A DNA stretch of 64,000 nt, taken from DAINRZ01 sp964634885 (GTDB lineage Bacteria; Bacteroidota; Ignavibacteria; Kapaibacteriales; UBA2268). The stretch covers positions 31,561-95,560 of the forward strand of contig CAZWLN010000014.1 of NCBI GenBank assembly GCA_964634885.1, written 5' to 3'. The translations under genes and the position numbers were made by a program. Below the pieces are notes generated by a model, which made no database searches, was not told where the DNA came from, and saw only the letters and a program-made list of their open reading frames with translations. Shown in pieces: positions 37,783-46,802 of this stretch. Within the stretch, counting starts at the first letter, position 1. Each line of letters begins with the position of its first letter.

Positions 37783-38783
37783 AATGCTTTCTTGCCATAT
37801 TTTTCTTGTCAGCTTTTGTACTCCTTTCCCAACCCGAAGCGGAAACTTACACTTCCATCGAAGAAGCCCTGAAGGAACCGGAAAAAGTCGAAAGCCTCAA
37901 CCTTTACAACCAGGGACTCAAATCGATACCCGAAAGCCTTGCTTCACTGATCAACCTTAAAACCCTCATCCTCAGCGCCAATCCCGACATGGATTTCGAG
38001 AAAGCTTTTGAGGTCATCTCAAAATTAGAAACACTGACGATACTCGATCTGTCTTTTAACGACATGAAAGAACTCCCTTCGGCAATTACCGACCTGGAGA
38101 ACCTGGAAATCCTGGAACTCGACGACAACAGCCGGCTCGACATGAAGGACGTCTTTGAAAAAATCAGCGACCTGCCGAAACTCAGGGAACTGTGGCTTAG
38201 CGGCAACAACCTTACGGATCTTCCCGAAGACATTACCGCCATGGAAAACCTCAATTCGCTATGGCTGAATAAAAACCCGAAAATGAACTGGACAAGCCTC
38301 TTCAACAAACTCGTTAAACTTGAAGGCCTCGAAACATTAATGCTTATCGAGGATGAACTTACAACGCTGCCGGACAACATCGTAAAACTTAAGAGCCTGA
38401 AATCGCTGGCCCTCGGAGCGAATCCAAAACTGGATTTCAAAAAGGAATTCGAGAAGATAGCTCAATTGGAAAACCTCGAGAAACTCTACCTTTTCACAAA
38501 TAAAATGAAAGAATTGCCGGCTTCGATTACAAAATTAAAGAATCTCAAAGAAATAGACCTTGGAGAGAATCCGGATATCGATTACTCAAAAGCATTTGAC
38601 CTTCTCTCTACACTCCCGTCACTCCAGTCTCTGTGGATACAATTCAATTCGCTCGACAAAATGCCCGACACAATCGGCAAACTCAAGAACCTGAAGGAAC
38701 TCGGGCTGATGAACAACAACTTCTCGGACGATGAACTGGACAGGATACAGAAAATGCTGCCCGACACAAAGTTAGTCTATTAA
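37779..38783 (+). CDS. Exported leucine-rich-repeat protein
   Basis: 334 residues. Signal peptide MKCFLAIFFLSAFVLLSQ, then about eleven leucine-rich repeats of about 23-27 residues with LxxLxxLxLxxN cores (LKTLILSANPDMDFEKAFEV, LRELWLSGNNLTDLPEDITA, LESLWLNKNPKMNW-like). The alternation of an N-x-L-x-x-L-P half and an N-P-x-x-D/N-W/Y-x-x-x-F half is regular, giving a paired repeat of about 50 residues. Ends NNNFSDDELDRIQKMLPDTK. No T9SS domain or lipobox, so periplasmic or secreted. Overlaps the TPR gene by four bases. Confidence 0.86.
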   Translation: MKCFLAIFFLSAFVLLSQPEAETYTSIEEALKEPEKVESLNLYNQGLKSIPESLASLINLKTLILSANPDMDFEKAFEVISKLETLTILDLSFNDMKELPSAITDLENLEILELDDNSRLDMKDVFEKISDLPKLRELWLSGNNLTDLPEDITAMENLNSLWLNKNPKMNWTSLFNKLVKLEGLETLMLIEDELTTLPDNIVKLKSLKSLALGANPKLDFKKEFEKIAQLENLEKLYLFTNKMKELPASITKLKNLKEIDLGENPDIDYSKAFDLLSTLPSLQSLWIQFNSLDKMPDTIGKLKNLKELGLMNNNFSDDELDRIQKMLPDTKLVY

Positions 38784-38798
38784 TAGTACCCGGCAGTA

Positions 38799-40907
38799 TT
38801 ACCTGCTGATCGCGAATTTTTCGGAAACGGTATTATTGCCGTATCTGAAGCAAAGCAGGTATAAACCTGATGTATAGTCTCCGGTAGGAAGAGGCATACG
38901 ATAGCTGCCGGCTTCTTTAAAACCGTCAAACACTGTTTCCACCAGCCTGCCCATGTAATCATATATCTCGAGCCTGACCACGGAAGGAACCGGCAGCGAA
39001 AACGCCACATCTGCCTGATCATCGCTTTTCGATGATGTAATCTCAATCAATGGCTTGTCCTGATCTGAGTCATCGACCTTGTCGATACCCAATTCCTGCA
39101 GCCTCATGCGGTAAATACCGTTCGTTGTAGTAGAGGCATAAATATATGGAGGTACTACCTTCAAGCAGGAAACAAGGTCATCATCTATCCCTTCGTCGAA
39201 TTTAACCCATGATTGGCCCAAATCCGACGAATAGTATAATTCATCCGTCAAAGTGTATGCGAACAAATATCCCTTGTATTCATACATAGATCTGATACTT
39301 TTTTTATCAAAGACGCTGCCCTGGGGGCAAAGTAATGACCAGTCAGCCCCGCCGTTATATGAAATTATCGGCTTGCATGAACTGTTGTCTGTTATTATAG
39401 CATTACCCACCGAAACAATAAAACCCGAATAAATCGGCGATTCCGACGATACAGGATTGCGCCAGGAATACCCGCCGTCACTGGAAGAGAGAAGCCCCGT
39501 TCCATCAACAGCAGCATATGTTTCATTGTCCGAAAAAGCAAGACAACCAACCGATTTCCCATTCAGAATGGACTGCTGTTCTTGTGTTTGCCAGCTTTTC
39601 CCTTTGTCGTCCGAAAATATTATTCCCTTGTTGTTGACAGGAAATGAAGCATAAATCCTCGAATTATGGGAAGTAACATAATTAAAACCAAATATTGAAT
39701 TAATGCCGGTTTCAACTAAACTCCAGGACGCCCCTTCATTGTCCGACCGGAATAGTCCGTGGCCTGTCCCGGCAAACACACAGTCATCAAGCGTTGTTAA
39801 AGAAACAATTCGGTTATTTGACAAACCGGAACACGCTTTTGTCCAGCTATTCCCCCAGTCAGGGCTTTTGTATATACCGTCATTTGTTCCTGCATACAGG
39901 TTTCTATTGTCTGAAGCAAGGGAAAATACAATTGCTTCGTCCAATCCATTATTTTCCATCTGTATCCAGTTCTTACCGCAATCGACAGAGTAGTAAAGCC
40001 CGCTGCCGTATGCAGCGGCGTACACTACCGTATCATAGGAGAATAACATGTCTATTTCATGATTTATCAGCCCGTTAAGCACGCTAAGCCAGTGTCGCCC
40101 GTTGTCCTCGCTGATTAATACTCCATCGAGCCCACATGCAAATAATTTGCTGCCGACAGAACAATAGCCTTTAGAAGCTACACCGCCGCAGACATCCGTA
40201 TTCACCGCTTTCTTTTCCCAGTTATTATCGTAAATTGAACTAAAATAAAATCGCTTATCCATAAGGGGAGTAAAAAGCAGTGTGTCATAAATGAACAAAT
40301 CTCCAATCGCTGCATCTGCCGGAAGTCCATTCATAAACGGAGCCCAGTATTCTCCATTGTCACTGGAACAATATATAAACCGCCGCATGGTATCGTCTTC
40401 CGAAACAGCGAATAAATTCCCGTTCTTCGCAGCAATGGAATTAACGGTTTTTTCTTCAATGCCATTATTGGCTTCCATCCAATTAAGCCCGTTGTCGGTG
40501 GAACGAAATATTCCGCTGCCCCAGGTGCCTACGTAAATATCATCATCGTTAAAAGCAATGCAAAAGACCTTCGGGTTGGTTAATCCCTCGCTCGACCTTG
40601 CCCAGTTTTTTCCGTAATCGCTTGAAATATAGACCCCGTCAAAAGTGCCGGCAAACAACAGATTGCCTTTGAAAGACAAACAATATATATTACAATTGCT
40701 TAATCCCGTATTCCTTTTCTCCCAACTTTCGCCGTTATTCGTTGTCAAATAAAGCCCGCCTTTAATGGCTGTCGCAATAAACAGGTAATCACCGCTTTTT
40801 GCAACAGAAGACACCCTGGCTCCGTGCAGGCCGTTGTTGCAGGCTTCCCATCCGGGGTACGCCCGGTATAAGATCAGGAAAAACAGTAGCAATACATAAT
40901 TTCTCAT
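38799..40907 (-). CDS. Secreted T9SS protein with BNR/YCF48 beta-propeller repeats (paralogue C)
   Basis: 702 residues. Signal peptide MRNYVLLLFFLILYRAYPGW, then the family N-terminus GWEACNNGLHGARVSSVAKS. Asp-box repeats run through the middle (LYLTTNNGESWEKRNTGLSN, IFRSTDNGLNWMEANNGIEE). The C-terminal sorting domain differs in detail from A and B (VRLEIYDYMGRLVETVFDGF, ending SEKFAISR) but is of the same type A. Its ATG overlaps the stop of a 16-codon upstream frame with a strong ribosome site, so its translation may be coupled. Convergent with the LRR gene, 15 bases apart. Confidence 0.9.
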   Translation of the reverse strand: MRNYVLLLFFLILYRAYPGWEACNNGLHGARVSSVAKSGDYLFIATAIKGGLYLTTNNGESWEKRNTGLSNCNIYCLSFKGNLLFAGTFDGVYISSDYGKNWARSSEGLTNPKVFCIAFNDDDIYVGTWGSGIFRSTDNGLNWMEANNGIEEKTVNSIAAKNGNLFAVSEDDTMRRFIYCSSDNGEYWAPFMNGLPADAAIGDLFIYDTLLFTPLMDKRFYFSSIYDNNWEKKAVNTDVCGGVASKGYCSVGSKLFACGLDGVLISEDNGRHWLSVLNGLINHEIDMLFSYDTVVYAAAYGSGLYYSVDCGKNWIQMENNGLDEAIVFSLASDNRNLYAGTNDGIYKSPDWGNSWTKACSGLSNNRIVSLTTLDDCVFAGTGHGLFRSDNEGASWSLVETGINSIFGFNYVTSHNSRIYASFPVNNKGIIFSDDKGKSWQTQEQQSILNGKSVGCLAFSDNETYAAVDGTGLLSSSDGGYSWRNPVSSESPIYSGFIVSVGNAIITDNSSCKPIISYNGGADWSLLCPQGSVFDKKSIRSMYEYKGYLFAYTLTDELYYSSDLGQSWVKFDEGIDDDLVSCLKVVPPYIYASTTTNGIYRMRLQELGIDKVDDSDQDKPLIEITSSKSDDQADVAFSLPVPSVVRLEIYDYMGRLVETVFDGFKEAGSYRMPLPTGDYTSGLYLLCFRYGNNTVSEKFAISR

Positions 40908-40954
40908 ATAATTGTCCTTTTCAATGAATGAAATCTATGAAAATCTTTATTCAT
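40904..40954 (-). CDS. Putative 16-residue leader peptide coupled to paralogue C
   Basis: A very short frame, MNKDFHRFHSLKRTII, is preceded by an almost ideal ribosome site (ACGGAGGTAATAAA) that is stronger than that of the following gene. Its TGA overlaps the ATG of paralogue C in an ATGA arrangement. This may be a genuine leader that sets translation of the secreted protein by coupling, or simply an upstream frame using a vestigial start. No homologue is known to me. Confidence 0.4.
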   Translation of the reverse strand: MNKDFHRFHSLKRTII

Positions 40955-41101
40955 TTTATTACCTCCGTATTGAAGTATTTAAATATTTTTTATTTCAATT
41001 CTTTCCGGTTAGATGAAATTTTTGGGGAGAAGAGTTAAGTTTAATATTTTCATTACCAAGAGCCAACCATGTCTGTAATACGATATTATCAACAGATGTT
41101 G

Positions 41102-41116
41102 AACTCCTACGGAGTT
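41102..41116. repeat. Perfect short palindrome AACTCC-TAC-GGAGTT
   Basis: Six-base arms around a three-base centre. This style of palindrome is common as an intergenic REP-like repeat in Bacteroidota genomes. Confidence 0.6.
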
Positions 41117-41136
41117 CTGAGAATAGATAGTCTTCT

Positions 41137-41218
41137 CCAATCCCGTCAGGCGTTGTATATCTGTAACAATAAGTATCCTGAAACTCTGCCAACCCCGTCA
41201 GGGGTTGTATATCTGTAA
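41137..41218. repeat. Two copies of a 30-bp repeat with a CCCCGTCAGGGG core
   Basis: The unit at 41137-41166 and the unit at 41189-41218 are nearly identical (one and two differences around CCGTCAGGxGTTGTATATC, then TGTAA), separated by 22 bases. The second copy contains the palindrome AACCCCGTCAGGGGTT. Resembles REP sequences mobilised by RAYT-type transposases; no RAYT gene is in the window. Confidence 0.65.
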
Positions 41219-41493
41219 AAACATCATGCGAATGGCTCAGTGATGATTGAGTGTCTCAGTACATAGAATTCTTTATCTTTTCAAGGATGAGATGCACATA
41301 GATTCCTTCAAACTTCAACACAAGTAAAAAATCCTGACTATTCAATTCAATATTTACTTTCTGCTTAATCCCCAAAAAATTAATGTGTGCCATTCTTTCC
41401 GGTTAAGCGAATAAAATATTCTTTTTTTGAAATTATAACTCTTCATTATTTGTAGTGGGTAATGAAGATATACCTATATTTTATTATCCTCGG

Positions 41494-41590
41494 ACACACC
41501 CCGGCTGCTGCCGCAGCCATCCCTCTATTTAGAGGGGTTAAGACCCGTTGTTCCGCTCCCCCTCTACCAAGAGGGTGATAGGTGGTGTGT
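41494..41590. repeat. 97-bp element with three 4-base-loop hairpins inside inverted ends
   Basis: Ends ACACACC (41494-41500) and GGTGTGT (41584-41590) are inverted. Inside are three hairpins each with six-base arms and a four-base loop: GGCTGC/GCAGCC (41503-41518), CCCTCT/AGAGGG (41521-41536) and CCCTCT/AGAGGG again (41560-41575). The element is GC-rich in very AT-rich surroundings. Confidence 0.6.
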
Positions 41591-41948
41591 AAATACCTGC
41601 TATATCTGTATTTTTAATAAGTCGTTTCCAGAATAACTCAGGAATATTGTAATATTTAACACACCTTAATTGATGAAGAACCGAAATTATTCATTGAATG
41701 TTACTCTGCACTGTTTTTTGTCTGTAATGCCCATAAATTAAAACAACACATTCATCGTCACTATTTTGGAAAGATTTGTGTAGGAAGGTTGATGAAATCG
41801 TTTTGAAATGGAAATGTAACAGCAAGTAGAAAACTTGTTAGGTATTGGTAAAAAATTAATTGTATTAAGTGAAATAAATATAGACAATTAACGTCTGTAT
41901 TAAATTATTTTATTGAGCTTTTTTTTAACATATTTACTAGGGAGTTAT

Positions 41949-44516
41949 ATGAAGGCCCGGAGATTGTTTACTACATCAGTCATTCTTTTATGCATTTCTT
42001 TCTCGTTGCTTGCCTCTAAAACTTTAGAAGGCGGTAAGATGTTCTCCAAACCTGTCAAGAGTTACAGGGGTGAAGCGCTTCAGGGAAACACTACTGCAGC
42101 CAAAACCGACATCGTTTCTACCTTTACGATGGACAGAACCTATGCTGACAATGCATTTGAAATCAACAGCACTAATCTTGAAATCAGGAACTTTCCAATT
42201 AACACAAAAGAGAATGCCGACGTAGTCCTCGAAAAAGCTCCCTCGATCATTGACGCCAACACAATCTGGATTGCCGACGGTGCTGACGGTGAGAAGCGGT
42301 TCCAGGGCCCCGCCATAATTTCTTTCAGAGGTAAGATAAAGAACAACCCCTCCTCAAAAGTATTCCTTTCATACTCCGGTGGCTACCTCACAGGCTATGT
42401 CGAATCCGGCGACGGCTATAAATACGACATCACCACAGCCAAGGAAGAATACCTCAAAGGCAGAAGCGTAATTTCCATTGCAGAACAGAACTACAACAAC
42501 ATAGGCAAAGAAGCCACAGAGATTTTCAAGGATTACTCCGACGAAGAGTCCCTGCAGGGCTTTATTGACGGCCTGACTGAGGACGATATCATGAAGGGCG
42601 CCGACAACGAAGTACAGGGTTGGAAAACAGGGCTTCTCGAATGCAAGATTGCAATTGATGCAGAATACAGCTATTTCAAATTAATGGGGAACGACAGCCT
42701 CGTTGCAGCCAGGTATATAGCATCTGTCATGTCCCATGTTTCATATATCTACGAAGAATATTTGAATGTCAGGATTACAGTTCCATACGTCATCATCCGT
42801 ACAACTGAGGCATCCGATCCATACATAAAAAACAACAAAAAGACTTTCACTGAAAAGCTCTATTATATGATTACTCTGTGGTCAACACTGCCTAATAACT
42901 CTGCTCTTGTCTGTCTCTTCTGCTCTCTGCGCAGCACACAGGACGGCTCTGCCACAGCAGGCATATCTTGCGGCGGCGTTCCCGGTACAGGCTCACTTTG
43001 CAACGCCATAGATAAAAGAGGCTATAGTGTGTTCGGCATCGAAGGCAGCTATACTTATCCCAATTACAATTACACCTGGGACGTTAGCGTTGCCGCACAT
43101 GAAATCGGCCATAACTTCGGAGCTCCACACACACATAGTTGCTATTACAAACCTAATATGATCGACACCTGCGTTACCAAAACCAAACCCCTTGCTGTCG
43201 GAGACGCCTGCCTCGACGGCGATTATATTCCACGCCTCGGAACCATTATGAGTTACTGCCACGTCGGCAACGAGACTCACTCTGTCGATCTTTCCTTCCA
43301 TCCCAGAGAAATAGGCCATATGAGAAAAGCAGCCTATTCAGCTTTCTGCATTAAAGATATTACGGATCCGTTCATATCGCTGCTCTATCCGGTTTCAAAC
43401 CCTACTTTCATCGCCGGCAAGACAACCACCATTCGATGGACCTCAGCCAATATCGCCAATGTCGCAATCAGGTATTCCATCGACAACGGCAGCAACTGGA
43501 TTACAATTACAGAATCAACACCCGCTAACGATACTACTTTCGACTGGTCAATACCCGAAGCATCTTCCGACAAGTGCCTGCTCATCGTAGCTGACGCCTC
43601 TGACGCAACCATCGCCGACACTACTAAGATTAACTTTAAGATCGGCACTCCGACAATTGAATGTATCAATCCCGGTGACGGCAAGCACTACGGTAACAGG
43701 GAAACAATTAAAATTTCCTGGAATGCATCGATCAGTTCGGTTTTCAATGTGGAATATACTACCGACGGAGGAACAAACTGGACCATGATCGGCCACGCTC
43801 TTACCGGCAATGACCTCCTTTGGGAGATTCCGGACGTCATCAGCAATGAATGCTATATAAGAATATCAGACAATGATAATGCCAAGGTCATCGACCTCAG
43901 CCCCAAATTCGGCATCGGCGTGGAAACACTGACACTTGTCTATCCCGAACCCGGCGACACTCTTTGCGCAGGATTCCAATATGAAGTAAAATGGAAATCA
44001 GATTATGTCAATTCCATCTACATCGCCTATTCCTATGACAACGGTAATACATGGAAGAAACACTTCTCTCTTCTCGACGCCACCACAGGATTTTTCAAGT
44101 GGACCGTTCCTGCCGGCTATCATGAAAATGTAATACTAAAGGCTTTGCTCGCCGACGACCAGTCCGTTGTGCTTTACCAGATGACTACGCCTTTCCTCAT
44201 CGACACATGCGAAGCTAACAGCGTAATTGAAACAGAAGTCCCCGGTTTCCTTTTCAGGATTGTCTCACTTGTACCCAACCCTGTCAATTCGTCTGCAACT
44301 GTTTACTATGAATGCCAGGATGAAACAATCGGCTCTGTCGAACTCTATGTCGTCAACATGCTCGGACAGATTGTCGGCAGCACATCGTCCGTCCGTATCG
44401 ATTGCGGCCTGAACAGCGTCAGCTATGACTTCAGTTCACTCCCGCAGGGCAGCTACATCCTTTGTGCCCGTAAAGACGGCAGCATTACCGGATTGCCGTT
44501 TGTGGTAGGAAGATAA
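41949..44516 (+). CDS. Secreted reprolysin-like (M12-type) metalloprotease with T9SS domain
   Basis: 855 residues from the ATG at 41949 (AGGGAG upstream; an in-frame TTG 12 codons earlier is unlikely). Signal peptide MKARRLFTTSVILLCISFSL. The zinc site is HEIGHNFGAPHTHSCYYKPN (HExxHxxGxxH), with the Met-turn GTIMSYCH. The propeptide region precedes it (residues about 30-220). After the catalytic domain come three Ig-like domains with the pattern TTTIRWTSANIANVAIRYSI, DNGSNWITI, and a T9SS type A sorting domain at the C-terminus (FRIVSLVPNPVNSSATVYYE). Extracellular proteolysis is the likely role. Followed by a strong terminator. Confidence 0.93.
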   Translation: MKARRLFTTSVILLCISFSLLASKTLEGGKMFSKPVKSYRGEALQGNTTAAKTDIVSTFTMDRTYADNAFEINSTNLEIRNFPINTKENADVVLEKAPSIIDANTIWIADGADGEKRFQGPAIISFRGKIKNNPSSKVFLSYSGGYLTGYVESGDGYKYDITTAKEEYLKGRSVISIAEQNYNNIGKEATEIFKDYSDEESLQGFIDGLTEDDIMKGADNEVQGWKTGLLECKIAIDAEYSYFKLMGNDSLVAARYIASVMSHVSYIYEEYLNVRITVPYVIIRTTEASDPYIKNNKKTFTEKLYYMITLWSTLPNNSALVCLFCSLRSTQDGSATAGISCGGVPGTGSLCNAIDKRGYSVFGIEGSYTYPNYNYTWDVSVAAHEIGHNFGAPHTHSCYYKPNMIDTCVTKTKPLAVGDACLDGDYIPRLGTIMSYCHVGNETHSVDLSFHPREIGHMRKAAYSAFCIKDITDPFISLLYPVSNPTFIAGKTTTIRWTSANIANVAIRYSIDNGSNWITITESTPANDTTFDWSIPEASSDKCLLIVADASDATIADTTKINFKIGTPTIECINPGDGKHYGNRETIKISWNASISSVFNVEYTTDGGTNWTMIGHALTGNDLLWEIPDVISNECYIRISDNDNAKVIDLSPKFGIGVETLTLVYPEPGDTLCAGFQYEVKWKSDYVNSIYIAYSYDNGNTWKKHFSLLDATTGFFKWTVPAGYHENVILKALLADDQSVVLYQMTTPFLIDTCEANSVIETEVPGFLFRIVSLVPNPVNSSATVYYECQDETIGSVELYVVNMLGQIVGSTSSVRIDCGLNSVSYDFSSLPQGSYILCARKDGSITGLPFVVGR

Positions 44517-44556
44517 GCTGCATCCGACCCGGAATATAAAAAATATACTGTACAGA

Positions 44557-44583
44557 AACGCCAGGCTAAAGGCCTGGCGTTTT
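44557..44583 (+). terminator. Strong intrinsic terminator
   Basis: AACGCCAGGC pairs perfectly with GCCTGGCGTT around a five-base loop and is followed by TTGCTTTT, 41 bases after the metalloprotease stop. Confidence 0.9.
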
Positions 44584-44659
44584 GCTTTTCATTAGACGCC
44601 CGGGTGGCAGATGACAACATTGGATAAAATAATGGCTTTAACCATAAAACTATCAATAT

Positions 44660-44691
44660 TTTGTAAATTAAATGAATTATTTGTAACTTTA
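44660..44691 (+). promoter_or_regulatory. Bacteroidota-type promoter of the DUF4834-like/ppx unit
   Basis: TTTG (44660-44663), a 20-base gap and TAACTTTA (44684-44691) match the -33 TTTG and -7 TAnnTTTG pattern with one change in the last position. The start codon of the small membrane protein follows 23 bases on. Confidence 0.5.
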
Positions 44692-44713
44692 AATTTTAGT
44701 AAGGTGAGAGCAA

Positions 44714-44926
44714 GTGTTTAGATTTTTTGCCATACTACTCTTAATATTCGCAGTGCTGACACTGACAGCAAGACTGCTGCGCAGAATAACCGCCTCAATC
44801 TTTTCACCGCCGCCCGGTAAAGGGCGACAAACAGGCCAGGACACCAAAAACGAAATTCTGTACAATAAAAATGACATTATTGTTATGAAAGGTGACGCAG
44901 AAAGCAACAATAAGGAGGATATATAA
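44714..44926 (+). CDS. Small membrane protein, DUF4834-like
   Basis: 70 residues from a GTG with AAGGTGAG eight bases upstream. One N-terminal transmembrane helix (MFRFFAILLLIFAVLTLTAR) followed by LLRRI, then a polar proline/glycine-rich linker and the acidic tail EILYNKNDIIVMKGDAESNN. This plan and the tail match the small DUF4834 proteins often encoded beside other genes in Bacteroidota. Function unknown. One base separates its stop from the ppx start, whose ribosome site lies inside this gene, so the two form an operon. Confidence 0.7.
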   Translation: MFRFFAILLLIFAVLTLTARLLRRITASIFSPPPGKGRQTGQDTKNEILYNKNDIIVMKGDAESNNKEDI

Positions 44927-44927
44927 A

Positions 44928-46514
44928 ATGACTACTGAAGAAACCACCAATATTAACACAGCGCCCGTAATAGCTTCCATCGACATTGGTACCAATTCAT
45001 TCCACATGGTAATCGCTGCCGTTAACAACCGGAGTATGCTCGACATCATCAGCCGGGACAAGGAAGTCGTACGCCTCGGAAGCAGCGGCGCCGACATGAA
45101 ATACCTTCAGCCCGACGCCATCGAAAGAGGCATCAGGACATTGAAAAATTTCGTAAGCATTGCCCGCAGTTCCAATGCCGACATCAGGGCTGTTGCTACC
45201 AGCGCCGTGAGAGAAGCTCTCAACCAGGAAGATTTCCTGTTGAAAGCGAAAATTGAAACCGATGTCAACATCGAAGTCGTTTCAGGTACGGAAGAGGGCA
45301 GGCTGATATACCTCGGCGCCATACATGCCCTGCCGATCATCTCAAAACAAACACTTGTCATCGACATCGGCGGTGGCAGTACCGAGACGATCATCGCTAA
45401 GGACGGCACCATCAAATACGTCCACAGCGAAAAACTCGGTTCCATCAGGCTTACACGCCGGTTCTTCAACGGGGACAGGATTGCACAAAGCCAGGTTGAC
45501 GAATGCAGGGACTACATCAAATGCGAATGGGCGCCAATACTTAACAAAGTAAAGTCCATCGGCTTCGAGTGTGTCATTGGCACCTCAGGTACGATTACCA
45601 ACATCGTGGCAATGGCTGTACTGGCAACAAAACAAATTGTTCCCGACGTTCTCAACGGCGTTACTGTGCCGGCCAATGACGTTCTCAGGACCATCGAACA
45701 GATACTGAAGTGCAGTACAACAAAAGAAATTGCCGCCATTCCGGGCATCGACCCTGACAGAGCTGACATCATTACTGCCGGGGCAATAATACTCGAACAG
45801 GCAATTGTCAATCTCAATATCGAAAAAATCACCCTGTCTTCCTATGCCCTTCGTGAAGGCATACTGTTCGATACCCTCGAAAAACAAAAAGCCATCAGCG
45901 AGTATCATCACCTGACTTACCTGAGGTATGAAACAATTTATAACCTGTGCAAAAAATTCAGCGTTGACATGAAACATGCCGAGCACGTCAAGGATATCTC
46001 CATGGCAATATTTGATGCTCTCCAGCCCTTGCACAAACTCAATTACACCGAACGTGAACTGCTCGAGTCGGCAGCGCTCCTGCACGACATCGGCTATCAT
46101 ATTTCCCACGACCAGCATCACAGGCACAGCTACTACATCATCAACCAGTCGGTGATGCAGGGATTTACCAATACCGAAGCGGAAATACTTGCCAACATCG
46201 CCCGCTACCACAGGAAGAGCCACCCAAAAAAGAAACATGAAAACTTCATCAGGCTCGATGAAGACAAACAGCAGATCGTTTGGTTACTGGCCAGCATACT
46301 CAGGATTGCCGAAGGTATCGACCGCAGGCAGTTACAACTGGTGAAATCTGTCAGGGCTGAGTTCAATCCCGTCGATATAAATATCTATCTTGTCCCGAAG
46401 GACAAAGACGTTTCGCCCGACATAGAACTCTGGGGCGCCAACCGCCGCAAGCTGATGATGGAAGAAGCATACAACCGCAAGGTTTACTTCTACATAACAG
46501 ACCGCGAACTGTAA
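44928..46514 (+). CDS. ppx: Exopolyphosphatase/pppGpp phosphohydrolase (Ppx/GppA)
   Basis: 528 residues from the ATG at 44928 (AAGGAGG upstream). Actin-like ATPase fold: SIDIGTNSFHMVIAAVNN (phosphate 1), VIDIGGGSTETIIAKDG (phosphate 2), and the adenosine-side ISASGTITNIVAM-like stretch VIGTSGTITNIVAM. The C-terminal part is an HD-like domain (LLESAALLHDIGYHISHDQH, then YRKSHPKKKH), as in the long form of Ppx. Degrades polyphosphate or pppGpp. Coupled to the DUF4834-like gene. Confidence 0.92.
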   Translation: MTTEETTNINTAPVIASIDIGTNSFHMVIAAVNNRSMLDIISRDKEVVRLGSSGADMKYLQPDAIERGIRTLKNFVSIARSSNADIRAVATSAVREALNQEDFLLKAKIETDVNIEVVSGTEEGRLIYLGAIHALPIISKQTLVIDIGGGSTETIIAKDGTIKYVHSEKLGSIRLTRRFFNGDRIAQSQVDECRDYIKCEWAPILNKVKSIGFECVIGTSGTITNIVAMAVLATKQIVPDVLNGVTVPANDVLRTIEQILKCSTTKEIAAIPGIDPDRADIITAGAIILEQAIVNLNIEKITLSSYALREGILFDTLEKQKAISEYHHLTYLRYETIYNLCKKFSVDMKHAEHVKDISMAIFDALQPLHKLNYTERELLESAALLHDIGYHISHDQHHRHSYYIINQSVMQGFTNTEAEILANIARYHRKSHPKKKHENFIRLDEDKQQIVWLLASILRIAEGIDRRQLQLVKSVRAEFNPVDINIYLVPKDKDVSPDIELWGANRRKLMMEEAYNRKVYFYITDREL

Positions 46515-46548
46515 CTCAGGCCCATGGCCTGCCGCCGGTAATACATCG

Positions 46549-46586
46549 ACAGCCGTAACTGCCAGAGCGCTGTTACGGCTGTTTTG
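46549..46586 (+). terminator. Intrinsic terminator after ppx
   Basis: ACAGCCGTAAC (46549-46559) pairs perfectly with GTTACGGCTGT (46572-46582), followed by TTTTG. Confidence 0.9.
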
Positions 46587-46802
46587 TAATTAATTCTGCC
46601 GTCGTTACCGGCTGGAAAAATTACTTTTCAAAATTACTATTTTGGGTATTGATATACCAGAATAGTAATTTCTAATCTGATTCAGGACTCCCGAACATCA
46701 TGCTATTTTAAAGAATATTGAATCATTTCAAACATTTATGTGTTAATAGTGTATGTAAAAAAAGGAATTTGTTTTTTAATTAAAGATGTTTAACAGGTTA
46801 AT

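Larger units (their letters stand above)
40998..41405. repeat. Composite intergenic element bounded by direct and inverted repeats
   Basis: The 14-mer ATTCTTTCCGGTTA occurs at 40998-41011 and again at 41392-41405 as direct repeats. Just inside them AATTTTTGGGGA (41017-41028) and TCCCCAAAAAAT (41369-41380) are inverted. The interior carries the palindromic units at 41102-41218. No transposase gene and no convincing coding frame. Looks like a miniature mobile or REP-type composite element; its mobility is inference. Confidence 0.45.

Noticed and set aside
40995..41192. 65-codon minus-strand frame
   Set aside because: It is composed of the palindromic repeats and has no ribosome site; non-coding.
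41137..41218. Two 30-base repeats with a 22-base spacer that look like a CRISPR
   Set aside because: Only two copies, palindromic GTCAGG cores, no cas genes and no leader; they fit a REP-type intergenic repeat better.
44892..44927. Upstream GTG extension of ppx
   Set aside because: The stretch codes for the end of the DUF4834-like protein in another frame, and AAGGAGG lies correctly before the ATG at 44928.
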